Origin: Bryobacteraceae bacterium CoA2 C42
GTDB taxonomy: Bacteria > Acidobacteriota > Terriglobia > Bryobacterales > Bryobacteraceae
Direction of reading: 5' to 3'
NCBI GenBank assembly: GCA_019931245.1
Contig: JAINDL010000023.1
Location: 1-52,585 of the forward strand
Length of the DNA stretch: 52,585 bases
The translations under genes and the position numbers were made by a program. Shown here in pieces: positions 8,018 through 16,060 of this stretch (its first letter is position 1; the number at the start of each line of letters is the position of its first letter). The notes beneath the pieces are model-generated. The model saw only the letters and a program-made list of their open reading frames with translations, made no database searches and was not told the DNA's origin.

Positions 8018-9082
8018 ATGCGCATTTTGCATACCGCGGACTGGCACCTGGGCCGGACGCTCGGCAATCACTCGCTGCTCGACGATCAGGCGCACCTGCT
8101 GCGGCAGTTTGTTGATCTGGCGGTGGAGACGCGGCCGGATGTGATTGTGATTGCCGGGGACCTCTATGACCGGTCGGTGCCGCCGGCCGACGCCGTAACG
8201 CTGCTCGACGATACGCTGCACGAGTTGACGAGCCGGTGCGGGGCGCCGGTGATTGCCATCAGCGGGAACCATGACAGCCAGCAGCGGCTCGACTTTGGGG
8301 CGCGGCTGCTGCGGCACCGGGGTCTGCATCTGTTTGGTTCACTGGAGTCGGCCGGGGTGGTGACGGTGGGGGATACGGCGTTTGTGGCGGTACCGTTTGC
8401 CGAGCCGGCCGCGGTGCGGAGCGCCTATCCGGGTTACACGGGGCAGGACCATCACTCGGCGCTTGCGTTTCTGCTGAAGGGGCTGCGGCCGGCGACGGGA
8501 CGGGCGGTGGCGATCGCGCACGCGTTTGTGGCGGGCGGGGCGGAGTCGGCATCGGAGCGGGCGCTTTCGGTGGGGACGGCGGGGCTGGTGGGGGTGGAGG
8601 TATTTGCGGGCTATGCGTATGCGGCGCTGGGGCATCTGCACCGGCCGCAGACGCTCGGTAACGCGCGCTACGCAGGCTCGCTGCTCAAGTACAGCGTCAG
8701 CGAGGCGGAGCAGCGAAAGTCGGTAACGCTCGTCGATCTGGACGGTGGCCGCGAAGAGTTCGTTCTGAGGCCGCGGCGCGATTTGCGGTGCGTGGAGGGG
8801 GCTTTTGACGCCCTGCTGGCCGGGCCGCCGAGTGAGGATTATCTGTATTTCACGCTGACCGACACGGGGCTGATTCCGAACGCGGCGCAGCGGCTGCGAG
8901 AGGTTTATCCGCAGTTTCTAGGACTGGAGGTGCGCCGGGTGAAGGAGGCGGGAGAGAGGATGACAGGCAAAGCAGCATCGCCGCGGGAGATGTTTGCCGG
9001 ATTTTGGCGGCACGTAGCGGGCGAGGAGGCCACGGCGGCGCAGCAGGCGGTGGTGGGACCGTTGTTTGAGGAGACGCCGTGA
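8018..9082 (+). CDS. sbcD: DNA repair exonuclease SbcD (Mre11-type nuclease subunit)
   Basis: This is a 354-residue calcineurin-like metallophosphoesterase. The metal-binding motifs are in order: D8 and H10 in MRILHTADWHLG, then VIAGDLYDR, then ISGNHDSQQR. The ATG at 8018 was chosen because the conserved family N-terminus begins exactly there; the upstream in-frame ATG at 7964 would add 18 unrelated residues. With SbcC it forms the complex that processes hairpins and blocked double-strand ends. Its stop overlaps the sbcC start by 4 nt (GTGA), so the two are translationally coupled. Confidence 0.95.
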   Translation: MRILHTADWHLGRTLGNHSLLDDQAHLLRQFVDLAVETRPDVIVIAGDLYDRSVPPADAVTLLDDTLHELTSRCGAPVIAISGNHDSQQRLDFGARLLRHRGLHLFGSLESAGVVTVGDTAFVAVPFAEPAAVRSAYPGYTGQDHHSALAFLLKGLRPATGRAVAIAHAFVAGGAESASERALSVGTAGLVGVEVFAGYAYAALGHLHRPQTLGNARYAGSLLKYSVSEAEQRKSVTLVDLDGGREEFVLRPRRDLRCVEGAFDALLAGPPSEDYLYFTLTDTGLIPNAAQRLREVYPQFLGLEVRRVKEAGERMTGKAASPREMFAGFWRHVAGEEATAAQQAVVGPLFEETP

Positions 9083-11904
9083 GACCGCTGGAGTTGGAGA
9101 TGCAGGCGTTTGGGCCCTACGCCGGGACGGAGCGGGTGGACTTTACGCGGCTGGGCGAGGCGCCACTGTTTTTGATCTGCGGGCCGACGGGTGCGGGTAA
9201 GACGTCGATTCTTGACGGGATCTGCTACGCGCTTTACGGCGATTCGGCGGGGGGAGAGCGTACCGGTCGCACGATGCGGAGTGATTTCGCCGAGGCAAAG
9301 GTTGTGACGCAGGTGACGTTTTCCTTTGCGCTGGGCGGGAGACGGTACAAGGTCCGGCGCGTTCCTGAGCAGACGCTGCCCAAAGTGCGGGGCGAGGGTT
9401 TCACAACGCGGGCCGCCGAGGCCTACCTTTGGCAGGAAGATGGCGGGGAGGAGCGGCTGCTGACCAGCAAGGTGGGGGAGGTAACCGGGCGGGTGGCGGA
9501 ACTGCTGGGCTTCAAGGGCGATCAGTTCCGGCAGGTGGTGCTGCTGCCGCAGGGGCAGTTTCAGCGCTTTCTGATGGCTTCGGGGGCAGAGCGGGAGAAC
9601 ATTTTGGCGGTGCTGTTCCAGACGCATCTCTACCGGCGCGTGGAGGAGCAGCTGAAGCAGAAGAAGAAAGATCTGGACGATCAGTTCAACCGGCTGGAGA
9701 CGCAGCGCAAGGCGATGCTGGCGATGGTGGAGTGCGAGTCGGCCGAGGCGCTGGCGGTGCGGCAGGGAGCGTTGACGGCGGAGTTAGAGACGTTGGCCGG
9801 GGAGACGGCGGCGGCGGGCGGGGCGCTGAGCCGGGCCGAGAGCGCTTATCAGGAGGCGGTACACCGGGAGCGTCTGTTTGCCGAGCGGGCGGGGGCGGGG
9901 CATGCGCTGCAGGAGCAGGAGCTGCGCGTTGCGGGAGCGGCGGCGACCGAGGCGCGGCTCGAAGCCGCCCGGCGGGCCGAGGTCGCCTGGCCGGCGGGGG
10001 CGGAGCGGGAGCGACGGCAGTCGGCGTGGGAGCAGGCGCGGCGGCGAAATCAGGAGGCGCGGCAGCGGGTGGCGGCGACCACACTGCAGCTGCTTGGGGC
10101 TAACGAGGCGCTGAACGAGGCGGGCGCCAGTCGGCCGGAGCGGGAGCGGCTGGTGGCGGAGCGGGGTCAGCGGGAGGCTTGGCGGCCGGTGGTGCAGCGG
10201 CTGGCCGAGCAGCGACGGGCGATGCGGGAGGCCGAGCAGGCGTTTCGGGCGGCGGAGGGGGAGGTGCGGACGCGGTTGGCCGAGCGGACGGCTCTCGAGG
10301 CCCGGCTGCCGGAGCTGGAGCGGCTGGCGGACGCGGCGGCGGGGCGGGCGATGGCTCTGGTAGAGGCGCGTCAGCGGCTGGAGCAGCGGAGGAGCCGGGA
10401 GCGATGGACGCAGGAGCTGGCCGAGACGGCGCCCCGGGCGGCGGCGGCGGAACAGGCCGAGGCCGCGGCGCTGGCGGAGCGGCTGCGGGAGGGAGAGGCG
10501 TGTCCGGTGTGCGGGTCGACGGCGCATCCGAATCCGGCGGTACATCACGGGGGGGCGGGGGCGGGTGGGCGAGCGTTGTCCGAACGGGTGGCTGTTTTGC
10601 GAGAGCAGCTGGCGGGTCTGCCGCCGGATTTGCCGGCCGATGCGGCCGAGCGGCTGCGGACGGCCGAGCGGGCGGAGCGGGAGAGCCGGGAGGCGACGGC
10701 CGAGCGCGGGGAGCTGAGCCGGCGGCGGGCGGCGCTGCAGGTGGAGGAGTGGCAGCAGCGGGCGGGTGAGCTGGAGCGCGAGTGGGTTCGTTTGGTCACG
10801 AGCGTGGAGAGCGAGGAGTCGGCGGTGCCGGAGGCGTTGCGCGAGGGCGGGGCGCTTGAACGGGCGCTTGGGGAGCTGGAGCGGCGGATTGGGGCACTCG
10901 ATGCACGCTGGAACGCCGCGCAGGCCAACGAGAGCCAGGCGCGGGCCGAGGCGGGCGGGGCGGCGGCGGCGCAGAGCGAGACGGAGCGGACCGAGCAGGA
11001 GGCCGAGGCGGCGCTAGCCAGGGCGGCGGAGGCGGCGGCGGAGGCTTTGGGCGGGAGTGGGTTTCGGAGTTGGGAGGAGGTGGCGGCAGCGCGGATTGCG
11101 CCGGAGCAGCAGGAGAAATGGTCTCGGCAGATCCGGGAATTCCGGGAGGGTCTGGCGGCGGTGCGGGCCCGCGCGGAGGCGGCGGAGCGGGCGGTGGAGG
11201 GCTTGGCACCGGCCGACACGGCGGCGGCGGAGGCGGCCAAGCAGACGGCGGCGGCGACGGTGGCCCGTCTGGCCGAGCGGCGGGGGGAGCTGGCGCAGGA
11301 GGCCGAGAGCTTGCGCCGGACAGGGGCGGAGGTGGAGCGGGTGAGCGCCGCGAGCGCGGCGGTGGAGGCGGAGCTGCGGGTGGTCGGGCAGGTGGCCGAG
11401 GTGGTGCAGGGGAAGAACGCCCGGAAGCTAAGCCTGCAGGAGTACGCGCAGATGGCGTTTCTCGAAGAGGTGCTCGAGGCGGCGACGGCGCGGCTGCAGC
11501 GGATGAGCAGCGGCCGCTACGAGCTGCTGCATCCGGCGGGGGCGAAGGGATTGGAGCTGGCGGTGCGGGACTTCTACACGGGCCAGACGCGGGGCGTGGA
11601 GACGCTTTCGGGCGGAGAGATGTTCTTGGCTTCGCTCGGGTTGGCGCTGGGTCTTTCCGACGTAGTGCAGGCCAACAGCGGGGGGACGCGGCTCGATTCG
11701 CTGTTCGTGGACGAGGGCTTTGGCACGCTGGACCCGGAGGTGCTGGACCTGGCGATGAACACGCTTACGGAGCTGCAGCGGAGCGGTCGGCTGGTGGGGC
11801 TGATCTCACACGTGGCCGAGATGCGGGAGCGGATTCCGCTGCGGCTGGAGGTGGTACCCGGCAAGCGGGGGAGCGCGACGCGGGTGACGGGTGTGCCGGG
11901 TTAG
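9079..11904 (+). CDS. sbcC: DNA repair ATPase SbcC (Rad50-type)
   Basis: This 941-residue SMC-like ATPase starts at GTG 9079. Walker A, GPTGAGKTS, is at residues 35-43, and the Q-loop region VLLPQGQFQRFL follows. Two very long Ala/Glu/Arg-rich coiled-coil arms flank the zinc hook, whose CPVC is at residues 475-478 followed by GSTAHP. The ABC signature LSGGE is near 843-847 and Walker B with D-loop (LFVDEGFGTLD) lies about 30 residues later. The arms are so GC- and Ala-rich that long spurious frames open on both strands. The stop codon overlaps the stop of the convergent gene at 11901. It partners with the upstream SbcD. Confidence 0.95.
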   Translation: MRPLELEMQAFGPYAGTERVDFTRLGEAPLFLICGPTGAGKTSILDGICYALYGDSAGGERTGRTMRSDFAEAKVVTQVTFSFALGGRRYKVRRVPEQTLPKVRGEGFTTRAAEAYLWQEDGGEERLLTSKVGEVTGRVAELLGFKGDQFRQVVLLPQGQFQRFLMASGAERENILAVLFQTHLYRRVEEQLKQKKKDLDDQFNRLETQRKAMLAMVECESAEALAVRQGALTAELETLAGETAAAGGALSRAESAYQEAVHRERLFAERAGAGHALQEQELRVAGAAATEARLEAARRAEVAWPAGAERERRQSAWEQARRRNQEARQRVAATTLQLLGANEALNEAGASRPERERLVAERGQREAWRPVVQRLAEQRRAMREAEQAFRAAEGEVRTRLAERTALEARLPELERLADAAAGRAMALVEARQRLEQRRSRERWTQELAETAPRAAAAEQAEAAALAERLREGEACPVCGSTAHPNPAVHHGGAGAGGRALSERVAVLREQLAGLPPDLPADAAERLRTAERAERESREATAERGELSRRRAALQVEEWQQRAGELEREWVRLVTSVESEESAVPEALREGGALERALGELERRIGALDARWNAAQANESQARAEAGGAAAAQSETERTEQEAEAALARAAEAAAEALGGSGFRSWEEVAAARIAPEQQEKWSRQIREFREGLAAVRARAEAAERAVEGLAPADTAAAEAAKQTAAATVARLAERRGELAQEAESLRRTGAEVERVSAASAAVEAELRVVGQVAEVVQGKNARKLSLQEYAQMAFLEEVLEAATARLQRMSSGRYELLHPAGAKGLELAVRDFYTGQTRGVETLSGGEMFLASLGLALGLSDVVQANSGGTRLDSLFVDEGFGTLDPEVLDLAMNTLTELQRSGRLVGLISHVAEMRERIPLRLEVVPGKRGSATRVTGVPG

Positions 11905-12911
11905 CGGGCGGCGTAGGTTTTCGAGAACTTATTGCGGGAGTTGAAGACGGAGAAGGAGCCGTCTTTGCTGGCGCTGAGCTTGATGTAGTTGCCGGAGCCG
12001 AACTCGGCGGTGTCCGCGAGGAAGGCGTCGGGGGCGTTGTTTTCCTTGCCGCCGGCGATGGCGTAGTGGAGCTGCCAGATATCTTCGAGTCCGGGCGAGG
12101 AGCGGACGATCTGCCAGGCCGAGGGCGAGCCTCCCTTCTTCGAGCCGTTGTTCATGATGGCAACGCGGGGGCGGAGGGCGTGGACGAGTTCCTTCGGGCC
12201 GGAGGCGTCCATGCCGTGGTGGGTGGTCAGGTAGACGGAGATGGGACCGAGGCGGTTGGCGGGGCAGGCCAGATCGAGCTCTTTGTTCCAGGTGAGGTCG
12301 CCGAGGTCGAGGAAGGTGAACTTGCCGAAGGAGAGGAGGAAGCCGAGGCTGCGGGCGTTTTCGGTGGGGTCGTCGGCCTTGCGGGCGGCGCCGGCGCAGA
12401 GGGCGTTGGCGGTTCCGGCGGCCGGGAGGAGTTCGCCATCCGAGGAGACGGCGGTGAGGTCGGCGCCCTTGAGGTCGATTTTGCCGCCGGCTTTGATGGA
12501 GAGGCGCTGGCCGGTGGCGGCGGCCTTGAGGTAGGCGTTCATGAGCTGTTCGGCGGGCAGGCCGGATTCGCGATTGGGGCCGTGATCGAGGAAGTTCACG
12601 ACGGGCATTTTCTGGAGCAGCTGGGAGATGCCGCCGACGTGGTCGCGATGGTAGTGGGTGATGAGGAGGTGGTCAATTTTTTTGAGGCCGGCCTTTTTGG
12701 CGGTCTTCACGATGCGGTCGGCGTCGCGGTCTTCAAAGCCGGGCCAGCCGGTATCGACGAGGAGAGACTGCTTTTCGGGGGTGATGATCAGAGTGGCCTG
12801 ACCGCCTTCCACATCGATAAAATAAATATCGAGCGTCTTTTCCGCAGCCGCGAGGCCGGCCGGCAGCAGGAAGAGGGCGCAGAGGAAGGACAGAAGCTTC
12901 ATGGCTGCCAT
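11901..12911 (-). CDS. Secreted ComEC-like metallo-beta-lactamase-fold hydrolase
   Basis: The product has about 336 residues. It begins with a signal peptide (MAAMKLLSFLCALFLLPAGL ending in an AAA-type cleavage site). The mature part starts LDIYFIDVEGGQATLI and carries the metal motif LLITHYHRDHVGG, followed by DLGDL and a late TTHHGMD. This combination is typical of the C-terminal domain of ComEC/Rec2 found as a stand-alone exported protein. Such proteins are presumed metal-dependent phosphodiesterases or hydrolases, substrate unknown. ATGs at 12911 and 12902 are both possible starts; a longer frame to 12992 lacks a signal-like start. It is convergent with sbcC, sharing stop codon bases. Confidence 0.8.
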   Translation of the reverse strand: MAAMKLLSFLCALFLLPAGLAAAEKTLDIYFIDVEGGQATLIITPEKQSLLVDTGWPGFEDRDADRIVKTAKKAGLKKIDHLLITHYHRDHVGGISQLLQKMPVVNFLDHGPNRESGLPAEQLMNAYLKAAATGQRLSIKAGGKIDLKGADLTAVSSDGELLPAAGTANALCAGAARKADDPTENARSLGFLLSFGKFTFLDLGDLTWNKELDLACPANRLGPISVYLTTHHGMDASGPKELVHALRPRVAIMNNGSKKGGSPSAWQIVRSSPGLEDIWQLHYAIAGGKENNAPDAFLADTAEFGSGNYIKLSASKDGSFSVFNSRNKFSKTYAAR

Positions 12912-12978
12912 GCTACTGAAGACCGGTGGAACACTGCAAGCCGGATTTGCGTAAACCGGGAGTAGAGGAAGGAGAGAT

Positions 12979-13449
12979 ATGCCTTTTTGCACAAGTTGCG
13001 GTACGGCGGTGAGCGAGCGGGCGGCTTTCTGCCAGAACTGCGGGAGGCCGCAGCCGGTGGCGGGGGTTCCGCCCGCGACGGGGGATCCGCTGAGCGGGAT
13101 GAGCGGCGAGAGCGTTTCGACGCTGTGCTATGTGCCGTGGGTCGGGTGGATTTTGAGCCTGGTGGTGCTGGCGACGAACCGGTTCCGGAACGATGGGCTC
13201 GTCCGTTTTCATGCCTTTCAGGGGATGTACCTGGCGGTGGTGTGGCTGGTGGTGGACATTGCGCTTGAGCCGGGGCTGCGGTTATCGGGACTCCGGCGGC
13301 CGCTGATTCCGCTGTTGCAGGTGGGGCTGCTGGGGGTATGGATCTTCATGCTGATCCGGACACACGCCCGGCAGCTGGTGCGGCTGCCGGTGCTGGGCGA
13401 GTTGGCGGAGCGCAGCGTGAACGAGCAGAGCAACGGGGGACGGATCTGA
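12979..13449 (+). CDS. Zinc-ribbon membrane protein (DUF4870-like)
   Basis: This 156-residue protein has an N-terminal zinc ribbon with Cys4, Cys7, Cys18 and Cys21 (CTSCG ... CQNCG), a Pro/Gly linker and then a membrane domain. The domain reads STLCYVPWVGWILSLVVLA, with an RFHAFQGMYL segment and two further hydrophobic stretches. The pattern matches small membrane proteins of the DUF4870/Tic20-like type. A clear GGAGAG Shine-Dalgarno site precedes the ATG. The function is unknown. Confidence 0.7.
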   Translation: MPFCTSCGTAVSERAAFCQNCGRPQPVAGVPPATGDPLSGMSGESVSTLCYVPWVGWILSLVVLATNRFRNDGLVRFHAFQGMYLAVVWLVVDIALEPGLRLSGLRRPLIPLLQVGLLGVWIFMLIRTHARQLVRLPVLGELAERSVNEQSNGGRI

Positions 13450-13460
13450 CGGAGATGGTA

Positions 13461-13486
13461 TATTTATTCATAGGAATGAATAAATA
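13461..13486. promoter_or_regulatory. Perfect 11-bp palindrome upstream of argC (candidate operator)
   Basis: TATTTATTCAT at 13461-13471 is mirrored exactly by ATGAATAAATA at 13476-13486 around the spacer AGGA. It is strikingly AT-rich within GC-rich DNA and ends 7 nt before the argC ATG. The ATTCA/TGAAT halves recall the halves of ArgR boxes, but in the opposite order from the E. coli arrangement. As RNA it would fold into a hairpin that puts the only AGGA near the start in its loop, so control of translation is also possible. Confidence 0.5.
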
Positions 13487-13493
13487 ACCAGCC

Positions 13494-14474
13494 ATGAAGA
13501 AGATCGGGATTGTTGGTTTCCGGGGCTACAGCGGCGCTGAGCTGGTGCAGCTGGGTAAGCGGCACGGGGAGTTGGAGGTGTTTCTGATGGAGCACCGCGA
13601 CGAGAAGGCGCCGGCCAAGGGCGCGCCGACGATGGGGGCGACGGCCGAAGCGGTGGCCGCGCAGGGCCTGGACGGGGTATTTCTGGCCACACCGCCCGAG
13701 GTATCGATGGAGCTGGCGGGGGGCTACGTGGCGGCCGGGGCGGTGGTGGTGGACCTGTCGGGCGCCTTCCGGCTGGGCACGGCGGAGAACTATCAGCGCT
13801 GGTACAAGGAAGAGCATACGCAGCCGGAGCTGCTGGCCGGGGCGGTGTATTCGATTCCGGAGCTGCACCGCGAGCGCGTGCCGGGCCAGCGTCTGATTTC
13901 GAACCCGGGTTGTTATCCGACGGCGGCGAGCCTGGCGCTGGCGCCGCTCGTGGACGTGATTGACCGGCAGGCCGGGGTGGTTTGCGATGCCAAGAGCGGG
14001 GTGAGCGGGGCGGGGCGCAAGCCTTCGCTGACGACGCATTTCTGCGAGGTGACGGAGAACTTTTCGGCGTACTCGATTCTTTATCACCGGCACGTGGCGG
14101 AGGTGCTGCAGAACACCGGGTTGCGGGAGGCGGAGTTCAGCTTCACGGCGCAGCTGCTGCCGGTGCACCGGGGGATTCTTGAAACAATCTACTTCCGGGC
14201 TTCGGAGGTGAAGAGCGCGGCGGAGCTGGCGGGGATGTACGAGACGCGCTACGCGGGCGAGCCGTTTGTCCGGGTTCATGAGCCGGGCAAGGTGCCGGAC
14301 CTGACCGCGGTGGCGCGGACGAACTATTGCGATATCGGGGTGGTGTTTGACGGAAGGACGAAGCGCGGCGTGGTGGTAGCGGCGATTGATAATCTCGTCA
14401 AGGGCGCGGCGGGGCAGGCGATGCAGAATATGAATCTGGCTCTGGGTTTCGCGGAGACACAAGGACTGCTATGA
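13494..14474 (+). CDS. argC: N-acetyl-gamma-glutamyl-phosphate reductase
   Basis: Third enzyme of arginine synthesis; it reduces N-acetylglutamyl phosphate with NADPH. The product has 326 residues. The N-terminal Rossmann motif is IGIVGFRGYSGAEL and the catalytic Cys140 lies in NPGCYPTA. LPVHRGILETIYF and the late DNLVKGAAGQAMQNMN are family signatures. The start at ATG 13494 has no Shine-Dalgarno sequence within normal distance; an AGGA 18 nt upstream sits in the loop of the palindrome. The stop overlaps the argB start (ATGA). Confidence 0.95.
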   Translation: MKKIGIVGFRGYSGAELVQLGKRHGELEVFLMEHRDEKAPAKGAPTMGATAEAVAAQGLDGVFLATPPEVSMELAGGYVAAGAVVVDLSGAFRLGTAENYQRWYKEEHTQPELLAGAVYSIPELHRERVPGQRLISNPGCYPTAASLALAPLVDVIDRQAGVVCDAKSGVSGAGRKPSLTTHFCEVTENFSAYSILYHRHVAEVLQNTGLREAEFSFTAQLLPVHRGILETIYFRASEVKSAAELAGMYETRYAGEPFVRVHEPGKVPDLTAVARTNYCDIGVVFDGRTKRGVVVAAIDNLVKGAAGQAMQNMNLALGFAETQGLL

Positions 14475-15244
14475 GAGTGCTGGTGAAGTTGGGGGGAACG
14501 CTGCTCGACAGCGAGGAGTCGCGCACGGCGATAGCCGGGCAGTTGACGCGGGCGTTTGCGGCGAACCGGGAGATGGTGGTGGTACACGGGGGCGGCAAGC
14601 AGATGACGCGCTTTCTGGCTGAACGGAACGTGGAGAGCCAGTTTGTCGAGGGGCTGCGGGTGACGACGCCGGAGGTGTTGGACGCGGTGTTGAAGGTGTT
14701 TGCCGGGACAGTGAACCATCTGCTGGTGGCTGCGCTCGTGCGAGCCGGGACGATGGCGGTGGGGCTTAGCGGGATTGATGCCTGCCTGGCCGAGGCAGAG
14801 CAGCTGCGGCCGGAACTGGGGGCGGTGGGACGGCCGGTGCGGTCGAATCCGGCGGTGCTCGAAACGCTGACGGGCGGGGGGTTTCTGCCGGTGGTGGCCT
14901 GTGTGGCCGGGGACCGGCAGGGGAACATTTACAACGTGAACGCCGACCAGATGGCGGTGGCGTGCGCGAGCGGGTACGGGGCGGCGAAGCTGCTGTTTCT
15001 GACCGATGTGGATGGGGTGAAGGGCGCCGACGGGGCGGTGATCCCGCGGTTGACGCTGGCGGAGAGCCGGCAGTTGATCGTGGACGGCGTGGCCACGGGG
15101 GGCATGCAGGCCAAGCTGAACGCGGCGGCCGATGCGCTGCTGGGGGGGGTGGGCGAAGTGGTGATTGCGCCCGGGGCGGCGACGGAGGTGCTGGCGCGGC
15201 TGCTGGCGGGTGAGGCGGTGGGGACGCGGTTCGTAAAGGAATAA
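14471..15244 (+). CDS. argB: Acetylglutamate kinase
   Basis: It phosphorylates N-acetylglutamate, the second step of arginine synthesis. The 257 residues show the amino-acid-kinase fold: VLVKLGGTLL, VVHGGGKQMTRFL, a long helix, NPAVLETLTGGGFLPVVACV, NVNADQMAVA and LLFLTDVDGVKG. Near the end VATGGMQAKLNAAADAL matches the ATP-site loop. There is no N-terminal extension of the type seen in arginine-inhibited hexameric forms. It overlaps argC by 4 nt and is followed after 6 nt by a GNAT acetyltransferase. Confidence 0.95.
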   Translation: MRVLVKLGGTLLDSEESRTAIAGQLTRAFAANREMVVVHGGGKQMTRFLAERNVESQFVEGLRVTTPEVLDAVLKVFAGTVNHLLVAALVRAGTMAVGLSGIDACLAEAEQLRPELGAVGRPVRSNPAVLETLTGGGFLPVVACVAGDRQGNIYNVNADQMAVACASGYGAAKLLFLTDVDGVKGADGAVIPRLTLAESRQLIVDGVATGGMQAKLNAAADALLGGVGEVVIAPGAATEVLARLLAGEAVGTRFVKE

Positions 15245-15250
15245 GGCGGA

Positions 15251-15775
15251 ATGAGCGGTCCTTTGATCTCGATTGCCCCGGTGCGGGCGGCGGCGCCTTC
15301 GGTTTACGCGGAGGGTCCGACGATGCTGCGCAAGGCGACGCTGCGGGATATTGGGCCGCTGTTGGGCCTGATCAACGCCTACGCGGCGCAGGGCATCATG
15401 CTACCGCGAACGGAGTTTGAAATGGCGGAAAATATCCGCGATTTTACAGTTATCTTTGCCGGCGACCGGTTGGTGGCGTGTGCCGCGCTGCACATCTACA
15501 GCCCGGCGGCGGCGGAGGTTCGCAGCTTGGCGGTGGAGCCCGGCTGGAAGGAGCACGGCCTAGGACGACAGTTACTAGGCGCGCTGGAGGAGGAGGCCCG
15601 CGAGTTCGGGCTGAAGACTCTTTTTGCTTTTACCTATGTGGACGGATTCTTCCGGCGACTGGGCTACGATGTGGTGGATCGGGGCGAACTGCCTTTGAAA
15701 GCGTGGAAAGACTGCCTACGCTGCCCGAAGTTTCAAGCTTGCGACGAGATTGCGATGCGCAAGCACCTCACCTGA
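15251..15775 (+). CDS. GNAT N-acetyltransferase, probable short ArgA-type N-acetylglutamate synthase
   Basis: This 174-residue protein is a single GNAT domain. MLRKATLRDIGPLLGLINAY opens the fold, VRSLAVEPGWKEHGLG supplies the acetyl-CoA loop and FFRRLGYDVVDR closes it. The C-terminus contains CLRCPKFQACDE, a cysteine-rich tail seen in stand-alone ArgA-like acetyltransferases. Its place directly after argC-argB supports a role in making N-acetylglutamate, the first step of the pathway. The first 24 residues are poorly conserved; an internal ATG at 15323 just before the GNAT core is an alternative start. Confidence 0.75.
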   Translation: MSGPLISIAPVRAAAPSVYAEGPTMLRKATLRDIGPLLGLINAYAAQGIMLPRTEFEMAENIRDFTVIFAGDRLVACAALHIYSPAAAEVRSLAVEPGWKEHGLGRQLLGALEEEAREFGLKTLFAFTYVDGFFRRLGYDVVDRGELPLKAWKDCLRCPKFQACDEIAMRKHLT

Positions 15776-15797
15776 ACGGGGGGGATCGGCATACCCC

Positions 15798-15935
15798 CAT
15801 TTGCGGGTATTGACGAATAGGAGTACTGAACACTAAGTAGTTTCCTAGCAATGGCTTTGGAGGCTCTAGTACTATCGCCGGAAGAGTGTTCCTAAGGCCA
15901 AGGCCCGAGAGAGCCTGGAAGATTACCCGCAAATG
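15798..15935 (+). ncRNA. Candidate structured RNA (nested inverted repeats, possible pseudoknot)
   Basis: A perfect 12-bp outer stem is formed by CATTTGCGGGTA (15798-15809) and TACCCGCAAATG (15924-15935). Inside lie GAACACT (15828-15834) with AGTGTTC (15885-15891), GGCTTTGG (15853-15860) with CCAAGGCC (15898-15905; one G-U pair), and AGTACT at 15822-15827 and 15868-15873. The AGTACT and GAACACT pairings interleave, which would be a pseudoknot. No open frame of note crosses it. It lies between the arg cluster and the promoter of the molybdopterin-binding gene. I cannot match it to a known riboswitch or ncRNA family. Strand is uncertain because the stems are symmetric. Confidence 0.4.
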
Positions 15936-15956
15936 AACTGAAAAAATTCCGAGAAC

Positions 15957-15989
15957 ATTGGTACAACAATTCGCACCAATCTGTATAAT
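15957..15989 (+). promoter_or_regulatory. Probable sigma-70 promoter with overlapping dyad
   Basis: A consensus -10 box TATAAT lies at 15984-15989. The best -35 candidate is TTGGTA at 15958-15963, with a longer than ideal 20-nt spacer. ATTGGT (15957-15962) and ACCAAT (15975-15980) form a perfect dyad across the spacer, which could bind a repressor or activator. It would drive the molybdopterin-binding gene that starts at 16061. Confidence 0.55.
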
Positions 15990-15997
15990 CGAGAGCG

Positions 15998-16043
15998 AAG
16001 AATCCGTGCAGTCAGGGAATTAAATCGGGATTCTTTTCTATTT
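15998..16043 (+). promoter_or_regulatory. Leader hairpin with U-rich tail (possible attenuator)
   Basis: AAGAATCC at 15998-16005 pairs exactly with GGATTCTT at 16028-16035 across a 22-nt loop, followed by a T-rich run (TTCTATTT). It starts about 9 nt after the predicted -10 box, so it would form at the very 5' end of the transcript. It resembles a weak intrinsic terminator or a protective 5' stem-loop. Confidence 0.4.
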
Positions 16044-16060
16044 GCGAGGCTTAATTCAAT

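Noticed and set aside
11070-12965. 631-codon Gly-rich frame overlapping sbcC and the convergent gene
   Set aside because: It is a shifted frame of the Ala/Glu coiled coil of SbcC and crosses into the antisense of the metallo-beta-lactamase-fold gene.
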